This document shows, piece after piece, positions 1 through 8,776 of a DNA stretch of 64,000 nt (position 1 is its first letter; every line of letters begins with the position of its first letter). Location of the stretch: positions 9,493,501 through 9,557,500 of the forward strand of contig NZ_CP127173.1 in assembly GCF_030264295.1 (NCBI RefSeq), written 5' to 3'. The notes below the pieces were generated by a model. That model worked only from the letters and a program-made list of their open reading frames with translations, ran no database searches and was not told the origin of the DNA. This stretch comes from Amycolatopsis nalaikhensis. Lineage in GTDB: Bacteria; Actinomycetota; Actinomycetes; Mycobacteriales; Pseudonocardiaceae. The position numbers and the translations under genes are program-made.

Positions 1-1009
1 GCAGCTCCGGCGGCGCCCACCCATGGTGGACCGCCGCCAGCATCCACGCCAGCGTCGCCGCGTCCTGGATGCCCGCGTTCATGCCGAACCCGCCGACGGG
101 GATCCAGATGTGGGCGGCGTCCCCGGCCAGGAACACCCGGCCCGCGCGGTACCGCTGGGCGACGAGCCGGCGGCCGGTCCAGCGCACCACGCCGAGCACC
201 TCGTGCTCGACGGATTCGCCGACCGCCTCCCGCAGCAGCTGTTCCGGGTCTTCACCTTCGGTGTCGTGGTCGGGGGCGAAAGCGACGTGGTTGAGCCACA
301 ACGACTTCCCGTCGATGGCGATCAGCGACGCGATGCGCCGGCCGTAGGTCCAGTACGTCCACGCCCGGTCCCGCGCGGCCAGCCGCCCCAGCTCGGGTGA
401 GCGGACGAAGGTCGACACGAACCGTTGGATCGCGTCGACGCCTTCGTAGCGGATGCCGAGCTGGCGGCGGACGGTGCTGTGGGCGCCGTCGCAGCCGACC
501 ACGTACGCGCAGCGCAAGGTGCGGCGTTCACCGGCGTTCTCCACGACCGCTTCGACGTGGTCGTCGTGCTGCCGGATCTCGACCAGCCGGGTGCCGCGTT
601 CGAGGGTCAGCCCGGGCAGCTTGCTCGCGTGCTTCTCCAGGATGGGCTCGAGGTACAGCTGCGAGATCCGGTGCTGCGGCTCCGGCGTCGGCCAGCTTTC
701 CCGGCCCACCCCGGCCAGGACGTCGGCCGCGGACGGCAGGTCGATCCGGTAGATGTCCTCGCCGTTCAGGGTCGTGCGGTAGTGGATCGACGTCGGGTAG
801 TCCTCGGGCAGCCCGGCGCGGCGGATCTCGTCGGCCAGCCCGAGCCGCCGGAAGATCTCCATCGACCGCGCGGACGTGGTGTTGCACCGCGGATTGACGC
901 CGCGTCCCCCGGTCGCCTCGACGACGTGGCAGGCGACACCGCGCTGCGCGAGGTCGATGGCGAGGGTCAGCCCGGCGGGGCCGGCGCCGACGATCAGGAT
1001 TTCGGTCAT
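1..1009 (-). CDS. FAD-dependent aromatic-ring monooxygenase (MhpA/phenol hydroxylase type), C-terminus outside window
   Basis: The gene reads leftward off the window edge; 336 N-terminal residues are present. It starts with a Rossmann FAD motif GAGPAG (residues 8-13), carries the DG motif GCDGAHS (172-178) and the second FAD motif FLAGDAAH (about 293-300). These three together define class A flavoprotein hydroxylases, which use NAD(P)H and O2 to hydroxylate phenolic rings. The ATG overlaps the stop of the upstream hydrolase gene in an ATGA, so it is the fourth gene seen in an operon with an importer and a C-C-type hydrolase. It probably performs ring hydroxylation before cleavage. The exact substrate cannot be read. 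The family is certain; the MhpA-like assignment is inference. Confidence 0.85.
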   Translation of the reverse strand, partial: MTEILIVGAGPAGLTLAIDLAQRGVACHVVEATGGRGVNPRCNTTSARSMEIFRRLGLADEIRRAGLPEDYPTSIHYRTTLNGEDIYRIDLPSAADVLAGVGRESWPTPEPQHRISQLYLEPILEKHASKLPGLTLERGTRLVEIRQHDDHVEAVVENAGERRTLRCAYVVGCDGAHSTVRRQLGIRYEGVDAIQRFVSTFVRSPELGRLAARDRAWTYWTYGRRIASLIAIDGKSLWLNHVAFAPDHDTEGEDPEQLLREAVGESVEHEVLGVVRWTGRRLVAQRYRAGRVFLAGDAAHIWIPVGGFGMNAGIQDAATLAWMLAAVHHGWAPPEL

Positions 1010-1749
1010 GTGCTCAGGAACTCCCCTGCCAGCTTGACGAACTCGGCCGGCCGGTCGACGTGGATCCAGTGCCCGGCCCCGGCCACCACGTGCGCCTGCC
1101 CGTGCGGCAGCGCCTCGGCCAGTCGCTCGGAGACCTCGACCGGCTGCACCCGGTCCCGCTCCCCGTGCAGCGCGAGCACCGGCGTGGTGATCTTCGCGAG
1201 GTCGACCGGCGGCGGGCCGCCCACGACGTCGGCGAACATCGACCGGAACGCCGCCTCGGCGCCGGGCTTGAGTGCTTGCTTCAGCCGCAGCTCGGTGAGC
1301 TCGTCGAGGAGTCCTTCGTGGACGCTCTCGTCGGCGACCAGCCGGCCGAGGACGGCTCGCAGGGACCGCTTGGTCGGGTTGTCGTAGAAGGGAACCGCGG
1401 GCGGCAGCGGCCCGGTCCCGGCCCCGCCCATGACGACCGCGCGATCGACCCGGTCCGGCGCGACGGACAGCAGCGCGAGGGCGGCGGCCCCGCCCGCGGC
1501 CGAGTTGCCGACGAGGTGCACGCGGTCCAGCCCGTGGTGGTCGAGCAGCTCCAGCACCTGCCGGGCCCGGGCGAGCGCCCAGGCCCGCGGCCCCCGGAGC
1601 CCGCCCGTCCCGGCGATCTGCGAACCGAACCCGAGCAGATCCGGGGCCAGGCAGCGGAACTCGCCGTCGAAGCCGGCCCGCACGCTCGCCCAGTTGCTCG
1701 CGGCGTCGACACCGGGTCCGCCGCCGTGGAGCAACACCAGGGCAGGCAC
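1006..1749 (-). CDS. Alpha/beta hydrolase, meta-cleavage product (MhpC/BphD-like) type
   Basis: A 247-residue alpha/beta hydrolase. HGGGPG (8-13) forms the oxyanion region typical of C-C bond hydrolases. The nucleophile elbow is GNSAAGG (Ser83), with Asp199 in HGERD and His227 in GAGHW completing the triad. The GTG at 1749 is chosen because AAGGAGG lies 8 nt upstream. A GTG at 1791, overlapping the preceding stop as GTGA, is an alternative adding 14 residues. With either start the protein lacks part of the N-terminal strands of the usual 280-residue family members. It is coupled to the monooxygenase downstream and probably hydrolyses a ring-cleavage product or ester in the same pathway. Confidence 0.8.
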   Translation of the reverse strand: MPALVLLHGGGPGVDAASNWASVRAGFDGEFRCLAPDLLGFGSQIAGTGGLRGPRAWALARARQVLELLDHHGLDRVHLVGNSAAGGAAALALLSVAPDRVDRAVVMGGAGTGPLPPAVPFYDNPTKRSLRAVLGRLVADESVHEGLLDELTELRLKQALKPGAEAAFRSMFADVVGGPPPVDLAKITTPVLALHGERDRVQPVEVSERLAEALPHGQAHVVAGAGHWIHVDRPAEFVKLAGEFLST

Positions 1750-1787
1750 GTCCGTCCTCCTTCGCGGATCGTACGTCGGTTCGGGTC

Positions 1788-2408
1788 TCACGGCAGCCGC
1801 GCCAGGAACTCGTCGGTGCCGATCAGCCGCGACGACGTCAGCGCCATCACCCGCAGGGCGGCCAGGTGCATCTCGCTCGCGGACATCGCTCCGGCGCCGA
1901 GGTCCGGGTAGTCGCAGGACGCGCACGCGTCCGAAACCACCAGGGAGCGGAACCCGCGTTCCAAGGCCCCGCGCGCGGTGCCGAGGACGCAGCATTCGGT
2001 CGTCATGCCGGTGAGAACGACCGTCTCCACGCCGAGCCCACGCAGGATGATCTCCAGGTCGGTGGCGTAGAAGGAGTTGTAGCGGTGCTTCTTGACGACC
2101 GGCTCACCCGGCCGCGGCGCGAGGTCGGGGTGGATCTCCCCGCCGCGTTCGCCGTCGACGAGCGCCTCGCCCGCCGCCACCGGCGGGTACAGCTCGCGGT
2201 GGATCCCCTGGTCGGCCCCGCCGGGCCGGTGGACGTGCGCGGCGTAGACGACCGGCATGCCCCGGCCGCGCGCGGCCGCCAGGATCCGCTGGATGGCGGG
2301 GATGACCCGCCGCCCTTCCGGGAACTCCAGCGGCGCGCCATCTTCGACGAAGTCGTTCTGCATGTCGATGACCAGCACGGCGGTCCGGTCCGGGTCGAAC
2401 TCGGTCAT
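1788..2408 (-). CDS. Isochorismatase-family cysteine hydrolase (amidase-like)
   Basis: A 206-residue protein of usual family length. Catalytic triad candidates are Asp15 (VIDMQNDF), Lys106/107 (VVKKHRYNSFY) and the cysteine of MTTECCV (139-140). Members hydrolyse N-carbamoyl groups, nicotinamide, maleamate or the isochorismate enol ether. An aromatic-catabolic operon suggests an amide or carbamoyl substrate, but this is inference. Its ATG overlaps the MFS stop (ATGA), so the two are co-translated. Confidence 0.85.
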   Translation of the reverse strand: MTEFDPDRTAVLVIDMQNDFVEDGAPLEFPEGRRVIPAIQRILAAARGRGMPVVYAAHVHRPGGADQGIHRELYPPVAAGEALVDGERGGEIHPDLAPRPGEPVVKKHRYNSFYATDLEIILRGLGVETVVLTGMTTECCVLGTARGALERGFRSLVVSDACASCDYPDLGAGAMSASEMHLAALRVMALTSSRLIGTDEFLARLP

Positions 2409-3754
2409 GCTTCGGCCACCGCGCTTTCGACGGTCCGGTCCGCGGGGTTCCGCGCGGTCCGGCCGAACCGGGCGAGCAGGAGCGTCGCGACGGCGCCGAT
2501 GACGCCGGGGATCGCGAAGAACCGGAACATCGAGGCGGGCGCCCACCCGGCCTGCAACAGGAAGCCGGTGAGCAGGGGCGCCAGGACGGCACCGAGCCTG
2601 CTCACGGCGACCGCCATGCCGAGGGCCGTCGCGCGGGCTTCGGCCGGGTAGAGGGTCGGCACGATGACGTTGATCCCGGTGACCGTCCCGTTGAGGAACA
2701 ACCCGACGAGCACCGCCACGACCAGGGCGATCGCCAGCGTGCCGAGCGAGAAGGAGAACAGGATGAGCACGAGGGCGCCGATGCCGAAGTAGGCCGCGGT
2801 CAGCCGCCGCGGGCGGATCCGGGACACCAGCAGTCCCAGCAGGACCGCGCCCGTCACGCCGCCGAGGCTCAGGAGCACACCGCCGCTGATGCCCTGCTTG
2901 CCGGACATCCCCGCCTTGAGCAGCAGGCTGGGCGTCCAGGAGCTGGCGAAGTAGAACATCAGCTGCGCCGAGATGAACGCCACCCAGACCAGCACGGTCC
3001 GCACCGCGTTGCTGCCGCGGAACAGCGAATCGAGGACGACCTTGCGTGACGTCGCCGCCGAGGGCGCCGCGGGCAGTTCCTCGACGGGCGTGCGGCCGAT
3101 CGAGACGAGGATCCGGTTGAGCTTGTCCAGCGCCTGGCGCGGGCGGCGGGCGATGAGGAAGTCCATCGACTCGGGCAGGAAGCGCAGGGCCACCGCGAAG
3201 AGGAGCGCCGTGACGATGGCCCCGAACACGAAGACCGACCGCCAGCCGAGCGAGCCCAGCAGCAGACTCGACGCGATTCCGGCGATCACCGAACCCAGGC
3301 CGTAGCCGGTGGTGATCAGCGCGACGACCAGGCCCCGGCGCCGGTGGTTCGCGTACTCGGAGGTGAGCACCGGCAGGCTGGCCGCCATCGCGCCCACGGC
3401 CGCCCCGGTCACCACCCGGCAGGCGAGCAGCTGGCCGAAGTCCCGCGACGCGGCGGCGGCCAGCATGCCCAGCGAAGCGAGGGCGAGACAGCCGAGGGTG
3501 AGCACGCGGCGGCCGACGCGGTCGGCGAGCGGGGCGAGGAAGAGCCCGCCGATGGCCATGCCGGCCAGCCCGGCGCTGAGCAGCACGCCCACCTTCGACG
3601 AGGACAGGGCCCACTCACGGGTGATCGCCGGCCCGACGAACGAGGTGACCAGGAGGTCGAAGCCGTCGATCAAGTTGATCACCAGGCACAGCGCGACCGC
3701 TCTCACCTGGGCCCGGCTCATCGGTGAATTCTTGACCTGTTCGAGGACGTTCAA
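2405..3754 (-). CDS. MFS transporter, aromatic acid:H+ symporter-like
   Basis: A 449-residue integral membrane protein with about 12 hydrophobic segments and the MFS loop motif DRVGRR after segment 2. An acidic segment-1 motif (DGFDLLV) resembles the D-x-x-D region of the aromatic acid symporter (AAHS) family. I chose the TTG at 3754 because GAGG sits a few bases upstream and the in-frame N-terminal extension to 3865 is Arg-rich and runs into the promoter. As first gene of the operon with a cysteine hydrolase, an alpha/beta hydrolase and a ring monooxygenase, it is probably the substrate importer. Confidence 0.82.
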   Translation of the reverse strand: MNVLEQVKNSPMSRAQVRAVALCLVINLIDGFDLLVTSFVGPAITREWALSSSKVGVLLSAGLAGMAIGGLFLAPLADRVGRRVLTLGCLALASLGMLAAAASRDFGQLLACRVVTGAAVGAMAASLPVLTSEYANHRRRGLVVALITTGYGLGSVIAGIASSLLLGSLGWRSVFVFGAIVTALLFAVALRFLPESMDFLIARRPRQALDKLNRILVSIGRTPVEELPAAPSAATSRKVVLDSLFRGSNAVRTVLVWVAFISAQLMFYFASSWTPSLLLKAGMSGKQGISGGVLLSLGGVTGAVLLGLLVSRIRPRRLTAAYFGIGALVLILFSFSLGTLAIALVVAVLVGLFLNGTVTGINVIVPTLYPAEARATALGMAVAVSRLGAVLAPLLTGFLLQAGWAPASMFRFFAIPGVIGAVATLLLARFGRTARNPADRTVESAVAEA

Positions 3755-3849
3755 GGGAAACCTCGCTTCGTTGGGGCGGTCGGTCAGGCCCCCCGTAAGA
3801 GCCCGCCAGAGGCGCTGGGAATCGCGCCCGGCACGGGCACTCCATGTTC

Positions 3850-3873
3850 TGTATGTAGCGCTCACTCTACAAC
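3850..3873 (-). promoter_or_regulatory. Promoter/operator element, copy 1 of 3
   Basis: On the minus strand this reads GTTGTAGAGTGAGC followed by GCTACATACA. It matches 23 of 24 bases of the element at 12628-12651 and most of 8715-8735. TACATA could be a -10 box. The core is an imperfect dyad of the TetR/GntR operator kind. It lies about 96 bp upstream of the MFS start and nothing else lies between. The regulator is unknown. Confidence 0.65.
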
Positions 3874-3931
3874 TCGGAATGCGTGTTGGCTACAGCTGAC
3901 TCGCCGTTACCGTGCCGCCCCGCTGCCGTGC

Positions 3932-6900
3932 TCAGTCGGGGTTGATCCACGAGACCTGGATGAGCTGTTTGCCGAACTTGCGGGTGAGCATGGTGCCCCG
4001 CCCGGGCGGCATCGCCGAGGGTTTGATGTTGCCGACCAGGGCGCCTTCGTCGCGGGAGCCGTTCATCACCATGCCCGGCGCCGCGATTTCCTTCAGCTTC
4101 CCGATGATCGGGTCATACATCGCCTTCGACGCGCCACCGGTACGGCGCACCACGACCAGGTGCAGGCCGACGTCCTTGGCCTGCGGCAAGAAGTCGGAGA
4201 TCTTCCGCAGCGGGTTGTTCGTCGAGGTCGCGACCAGGTCGTAGTCGTCGACCAGGATGAACAACTCCGGACCCTTCCACCACGAGCGGGTTTTCAGCTG
4301 TTCCTGGGTGACGTCCGGGCCCGGCAGCCGCCGGGTCATCGAGTTGAACACGTCGCTGACCATGCTTTCCAGCTGCGCCGCCGACACCGCATACCCCAGC
4401 AGCGAATCACCCTGGATGAACCCGAGCATCGTGCGCCGGTAGTCCACCAGCAGGATCAACGCCTCCTTGGCGCTGTAGCGCTCGGAGATCCCGCGGGCGA
4501 TCTGCCGCAGCAGGTTCGTCTTCCCCGACTCGCCATCGGCGAAGGCGTAGAAGTGCGGCTCGGCGTTGAAGTCCAGGTAGATCGGCTGCAGGTCCTCCTC
4601 GTTCACCCCGATCGGGATCAGCTTCGACTCCCGCTGGCCATCGAGCTTGAGGACCTCCTCGTAGGTGATCATCTCCGGCAGCAGCCGCACCTGCGGCGCC
4701 ACCCGCCCCCGCCACGCCCCCCGGATCTTCCCCACCGCGTCCGCCACCCCGGCGGCGATGGTCTCCGGGTCACTCGAGCCGTCGATGCGCGGCAACCCGC
4801 CCAGCATGTGCAGCTTCTCCCGCGTCAACCCCCGCCCCGGCCGCCCAGCCGGCACGTTGACCGCGACGCGGCGGTCGATGTCGGACTCGGTCGGATCACC
4901 CAGCCGCAACTCGAACCGGGTGCCGAGCATGTCCTTGATCGCCGGGCGGATGTCGGCCCACCGGTTCGCCGCGATCACCACATGCACCCCATACGACAAA
5001 CCCTGCGTCGCCAGGCGGGTGATGGTGGTTTCCAGCTCCTCGAAGTCATCCCGCAACGCCCGCCAGTTGTCCACGATCAGGAACGCGTCCCCGAACGGGT
5101 CCTGCTCCGCCCGGATCTCCCCCCGCCGTTTGCGGTTGCGGAACTCGGTCATCGAGTCGATCCCCATCGCCCCGAACCGGCCCTCCCGCTCCGTGAGCAG
5201 CGTGGTCAGCTCGGCCACGATCCGCCGCGCCTTGTCCGGCTCCCGCCGCGCCACCGCCACCCCGCCGACGTGGGGGAGGTCGGCCAGACCGGCCAGGGTT
5301 CCGCCACCGAGGTCCAGGCAGTAGAACTGCGCCTCCTCCGGAGTGTGGGTCAACGCCATCGACATGATCAGCGTCCGCAGCATCGTCGACTTCCCCGACT
5401 GCGGACCACCCACGATCACCCCATGCCCGGCCGCGCCGGAGAAATCCGCCCACAGCGGGTCACGGCGCTGCTCATACGGCCGGTCGATGATCCCCAACGG
5501 CACCTGCAACCGCCCGTTGCCGAAAAACCCGACCGGCGACAAACCCCGGTCATCAGTCGGGTTCAAGTTCGGCAGCAGCGTGTCGAGGGAGTTGGGGTCC
5601 TTCAACGGCGGCAGCCACACCTCGTGCGCGGGCGGGCCCTGCCCCACCAACCGCGACACGATCACATCCAACTCGCTGGGTTCGACCGCCTCCTCCGACT
5701 GCGGCGCCTCCGGCGTGGGGGCCTCGATCTGCTGCGGCTCGGGTTCCTTGGGCAGTTCGATGAAGTCCGGCACGAACAGCTGCGGGCGTTTGTCCGCGCG
5801 CACCACCGTCGCCGCCGGGCCCGCCGCCTTGATCCCCGCCGGACGGTACGGCCCCGAGACGTAGGAGGCCTTGAACCGCACCAGCGTTGAGGTGTCGTAC
5901 TTCAGATAGCCGCCGCCGGGGACCGAGGGCAGCTCGAACGCGTCCGGGACGCCGATCGCGGCGCGGGACTCGGCGGCGGAGAAGGTTTTGAGGCCGATGC
6001 GGTAGGACAGGTGCGAGTCCAGACCGCGCAGCTTGCCTTCCTCCAGCCGCTGGGAGGCCAGCAGCATGTGCATCTGCAGCGACCGGCCCAACCGGCCGAT
6101 CGCGACGAACAAATCGATGAAGTCCGGCTTCGCCGCCAGCAACTCCGAGAACTCGTCACACACGATGAACAACGCCGGCAGCGGATCCAGGTCGGCGCCG
6201 TTCTCCCGGGCCTTCTCATACTCCCAGACGTTCTTGAAGTTACCGCCGTTCTTCAACGCCTCCTGACGCCGGTTCATCTCCCCGGCCAGGGCGTCCTTCA
6301 TCCGGTCCACCAGCGTGACTTCGTCGGCGAGGTTGGTGATCACCGCGGAGACGTGCGGGGCCTTGTCCAGGCCCAGGAACGTCGCACCACCCTTGAAGTC
6401 CACCAACACGAAATTCAACGTGCTCGAGGAATGGGTGGCCAGCATGCCCAGGACCAGGGTGCGCAGGAACTCCGACTTACCCGAACCGGTCGCACCGATA
6501 CACAGGCCGTGCGGGCCCATGCCCTCGGCCGCGGCTTCCTTGATGTCCAGCTCCACCGGCTGGCCGTACTCGCCGACGCCGAACGGGACCCGGTAGCGGT
6601 CGCGGATTGGGCGGGGACGCCAGGCCTGCTGCACATCGAACGTCATCGGGTCACCCGGAATGCCCAACAACTCCAGCAGCGACGGATTCGACAGCAACGG
6701 CTCTTCGTCGCTCGTATCCTGCGTGCCGCCACCGCCCAGGCGGTACGGCGAAATCCGGCGCGCCAAGGATTCCGCCTCCACCAGACTCACCGTGTCCGGA
6801 CGGCCGAACCACTCCACCCCACTCGCACCACGGGCGCCCAGCCGGTGCGGCTCCACCACCAACCGCAGACCACGGCGAGCGGCCAGGTTGCCGATCGAAT

Positions 6901-7942
6901 CCGACAGGTCGATCAACGTCACCCCGACCAGACCCTCTTCGAGGATGATCTGCTCCTCGCGGGTCACCACGGCGTCGTCGATGATGATCACCACGTGCGG
7001 CTGGTCCGGCGGCGGAGTCGCGTTGCGGGAGAACCGCTGCCGGTCACGCAACTCCTCGTCCAGCCAGTCTTCGATCTGCGCCAGGGAACCCGCCATCATC
7101 CGCAACGGTCCGATGCCGTCGGCCAGCGTCGGGTGCTGGACGTGCGGCAGCCACTTCGCCCACTCCCACTCCTCCTTCGCGCGACCGGCGGTGGCGACCG
7201 CGATCAGGACGTCGTCGGGACTGTGGAAGGAAACCAGCTGCGCCACCATCGCGCGCACCAGACCCCGCGACCGCGCGAGATCCCCTTGCAGGCACACCGC
7301 GGCGAACCCCCGCACCGCGATCTGCGTCGGCAGGTCCGGGACGATCGAATGGGCCCGGACGAACCGCCGCAACGCCAACGTCGAGATCGGCTCCAGCTCG
7401 TCCACCGGGCCCGTCTGCGGCGGGACCAACCTCGTCGCCAGCCGGTGCGAGCTGCGACCCACCCGCAGGTGCAGGAAGTCCGAGTCGTTCTGCCGCCGCT
7501 CCCACATCCGCCGGGAGGCCACCAGCGACCACAGCGACCGCGGATCCGGGTGCACCCACTCGAGCGCCGCGCGCTGGTCGACCATCGCCTCCCGGGCGCG
7601 GTCGCGCATCTGGCCCAGGTAACGCAGGTAGTCCTTGCGGTCCTCGTCCATCTCGGCCCGCTTGACGCCGCTGCCCTTGCCGCCGCCACCGGCCATCATC
7701 CCGAGGGTGCCGAGGACCGTGGTGGCGCCCAACGCGATCGTCAGCGGGTTCCGCTGGCTCGACTGGAACAGGAACACCAGCAACCCCAGCGACGCCACGA
7801 TCATGACGACCGGAAGCGCCTTCATAACGACGTTGCCGGGGATGACCCTGGGCACCTCGGGCGGCGGCTCGAGGTGCACCTCACCGCCCGGCGGGCGAGG
7901 TGCCGCCAGCCGCGGCGAACGCTTGAACTGCAGCGTGCTCAT
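3932..7942 (-). CDS. eccC: EccC, type VII secretion (ESX) FtsK/SpoIIIE-family ATPase
   Basis: A 1336-residue protein. Two membrane segments lie at about 40-85, followed by a stalk region and three FtsK-type ATPase domains. Their Walker A motifs are GATGSGKS (483-490), GGPQSGKS (845-852) and ADGESGKT (1135-1142). Walker B of domain 1 is the FIVCDEFSE region (about 592-600). The order and length match fused EccCa/EccCb, the motor that recognises WXG100 substrates at the inner membrane. The ATG at 7942 gives the typical short basic N-terminus. No eccB, eccD, eccE, mycP or esx gene lies within this window, so it is isolated. It is flanked by a promoter region with a strong dyad (7976-8003). Confidence 0.95.
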   Translation of the reverse strand: MSTLQFKRSPRLAAPRPPGGEVHLEPPPEVPRVIPGNVVMKALPVVMIVASLGLLVFLFQSSQRNPLTIALGATTVLGTLGMMAGGGGKGSGVKRAEMDEDRKDYLRYLGQMRDRAREAMVDQRAALEWVHPDPRSLWSLVASRRMWERRQNDSDFLHLRVGRSSHRLATRLVPPQTGPVDELEPISTLALRRFVRAHSIVPDLPTQIAVRGFAAVCLQGDLARSRGLVRAMVAQLVSFHSPDDVLIAVATAGRAKEEWEWAKWLPHVQHPTLADGIGPLRMMAGSLAQIEDWLDEELRDRQRFSRNATPPPDQPHVVIIIDDAVVTREEQIILEEGLVGVTLIDLSDSIGNLAARRGLRLVVEPHRLGARGASGVEWFGRPDTVSLVEAESLARRISPYRLGGGGTQDTSDEEPLLSNPSLLELLGIPGDPMTFDVQQAWRPRPIRDRYRVPFGVGEYGQPVELDIKEAAAEGMGPHGLCIGATGSGKSEFLRTLVLGMLATHSSSTLNFVLVDFKGGATFLGLDKAPHVSAVITNLADEVTLVDRMKDALAGEMNRRQEALKNGGNFKNVWEYEKARENGADLDPLPALFIVCDEFSELLAAKPDFIDLFVAIGRLGRSLQMHMLLASQRLEEGKLRGLDSHLSYRIGLKTFSAAESRAAIGVPDAFELPSVPGGGYLKYDTSTLVRFKASYVSGPYRPAGIKAAGPAATVVRADKRPQLFVPDFIELPKEPEPQQIEAPTPEAPQSEEAVEPSELDVIVSRLVGQGPPAHEVWLPPLKDPNSLDTLLPNLNPTDDRGLSPVGFFGNGRLQVPLGIIDRPYEQRRDPLWADFSGAAGHGVIVGGPQSGKSTMLRTLIMSMALTHTPEEAQFYCLDLGGGTLAGLADLPHVGGVAVARREPDKARRIVAELTTLLTEREGRFGAMGIDSMTEFRNRKRRGEIRAEQDPFGDAFLIVDNWRALRDDFEELETTITRLATQGLSYGVHVVIAANRWADIRPAIKDMLGTRFELRLGDPTESDIDRRVAVNVPAGRPGRGLTREKLHMLGGLPRIDGSSDPETIAAGVADAVGKIRGAWRGRVAPQVRLLPEMITYEEVLKLDGQRESKLIPIGVNEEDLQPIYLDFNAEPHFYAFADGESGKTNLLRQIARGISERYSAKEALILLVDYRRTMLGFIQGDSLLGYAVSAAQLESMVSDVFNSMTRRLPGPDVTQEQLKTRSWWKGPELFILVDDYDLVATSTNNPLRKISDFLPQAKDVGLHLVVVRRTGGASKAMYDPIIGKLKEIAAPGMVMNGSRDEGALVGNIKPSAMPPGRGTMLTRKFGKQLIQVSWINPD

Positions 7943-7975
7943 CGAAGCCCCTCACCGACCCGGAATGTATAGAAC

Positions 7976-8003
7976 GCTCGTTACACTGCACACAGTAACG
8001 AGC
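7976..8003. promoter_or_regulatory. 9-bp inverted repeat upstream of eccC
   Basis: GCTCGTTAC and GTAACGAGC face each other across 10 nt, 34 bp before the eccC ATG. The overlapping sequence TGTATAGAACGC (7966-7977) resembles the half-site seen in the operator at 12628. It is probably the eccC operator or promoter region; no partner regulator can be named. Confidence 0.5.
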
Positions 8004-8020
8004 ACCCTGCCAGCAGGTCA

Positions 8021-8038
8021 AGACCGAACGTTCTACCT
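8021..8038. promoter_or_regulatory. GAACGTTC-centred operator, site 1
   Basis: AGACCGAACGTTCTACCT lies between the TetR stop and eccC. It is almost identical to the site at 15453-15470 in the Ohr promoter. It may serve eccC, about 80 bp away, or be a distal site of the adjacent TetR. Confidence 0.5.
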
Positions 8039-8049
8039 CGGTGAGAGCG

Positions 8050-8643
8050 CTACTTCGAGGCGGAGTCGACGCGGTGCTGCAGGATCCCGTCGACGCCCTG
8101 CAGGAACGTGTCGCAGACCGCGGCCGGGTCGGCCAGGCACCCCGAGACCATCGCGCCGTCGCGCAGCATCACGAAGTGACGGCCCGCGAGTTCCGCCGGC
8201 GTGTCCCCCACCTGCGCGAGCAGGCCCGTGACGGTGTTCAGGAACCACTCGCGGTGCTCGAGGACGGCCTGGTGCACGGGGTGCGCGGGATCCGGGTACT
8301 CCGCGACGGCGTTGAGGAAGGCGCATCCGCGGAACTGGGCCGAGCGGATGCCCTCGGTGATCGAGCGGGCGATGGCGCGCAGCTTGTCGGCGGCCGGGAG
8401 GTCGTCGGCGAGGATCTTCTCGATCCCTTCGCGCTCCATCTCGTGCACACCGCGCAGGTATGCGACGACGAGGTCTTCCTTGCCCGGGAAGTGCCGGTAC
8501 AACGTGGCCCGGGTGACGTTCGCCTCGGCGACGATCCGGTCGATCCCCACGGAGTGCAGACCCTCCGCGTAGAAGATCCGGGTGGCCGTCCCGAGCAGCC
8601 TCGACCGCGCTTCGGACACCTGACCTCCAGCCTTGCGCACCAT
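8050..8643 (-). CDS. TetR-family repressor, probable controller of the flavin oxidase and Ohr genes
   Basis: A 197-residue TetR protein. The N-terminal HTH ends in the characteristic TRATLYRHFPGKEDLV stretch. The C-terminal ligand domain has the GCAFLNAVAEYPDP motif, with one cysteine, common to a TetR subgroup. The ATG at 8643 places the HTH at the usual distance from the N-terminus; an upstream in-frame extension to 8835 covers the promoter and is rejected. It is divergent from the flavin oxidase at 8777 across two GAACGTTC palindromes, and the same palindrome occurs twice before the Ohr gene. Autoregulation and control of these genes is inferred. Confidence 0.85.
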   Translation of the reverse strand: MVRKAGGQVSEARSRLLGTATRIFYAEGLHSVGIDRIVAEANVTRATLYRHFPGKEDLVVAYLRGVHEMEREGIEKILADDLPAADKLRAIARSITEGIRSAQFRGCAFLNAVAEYPDPAHPVHQAVLEHREWFLNTVTGLLAQVGDTPAELAGRHFVMLRDGAMVSGCLADPAAVCDTFLQGVDGILQHRVDSASK

Positions 8644-8658
8644 CCGTTCGAGTGTAGC

Positions 8659-8676
8659 AGAGAGAACGTTCAGTAT
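8659..8676. promoter_or_regulatory. GAACGTTC-centred operator, site 2
   Basis: AGAGAGAACGTTCAGTAT lies 16 bp upstream of the TetR start, an autoregulatory position. The core GAACGTTC (8664-8671) is shared with four other sites in the window. Confidence 0.55.
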
Positions 8677-8714
8677 CTCGCCGCGCGAGGCGCCCACCCG
8701 ACCGGTTGACCTGA

Positions 8715-8735
8715 GTAGAGTGAACGCTACATCCA
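8715..8735 (+). promoter_or_regulatory. Promoter/operator element, copy 3 of 3
   Basis: GTAGAGTGAACGCTACAT followed by CCA matches the minus-strand element of 3850-3873 at 19 of 21 positions. TTGACC (8706-8711) and TACATC (8728-8733), 16 nt apart, make a plausible promoter, so the element covers the spacer and -10 box. It abuts the perfect palindrome at 8736-8759. Confidence 0.6.
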
Positions 8736-8759
8736 GGCGGACAGAACGTTCTGTCCGCC
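8736..8759. promoter_or_regulatory. 24-bp perfect palindrome with GAACGTTC centre, operator site 3
   Basis: The arm GGCGGACAGAAC is followed directly by its exact complement. With no loop it suits a dimeric repressor better than a hairpin. It ends 17 bp before the flavin oxidase ATG and begins at the end of the shared promoter element, so two regulators could act here. Confidence 0.6.
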
Positions 8760-8776
8760 ACGGCCGAAGGAAGCCC

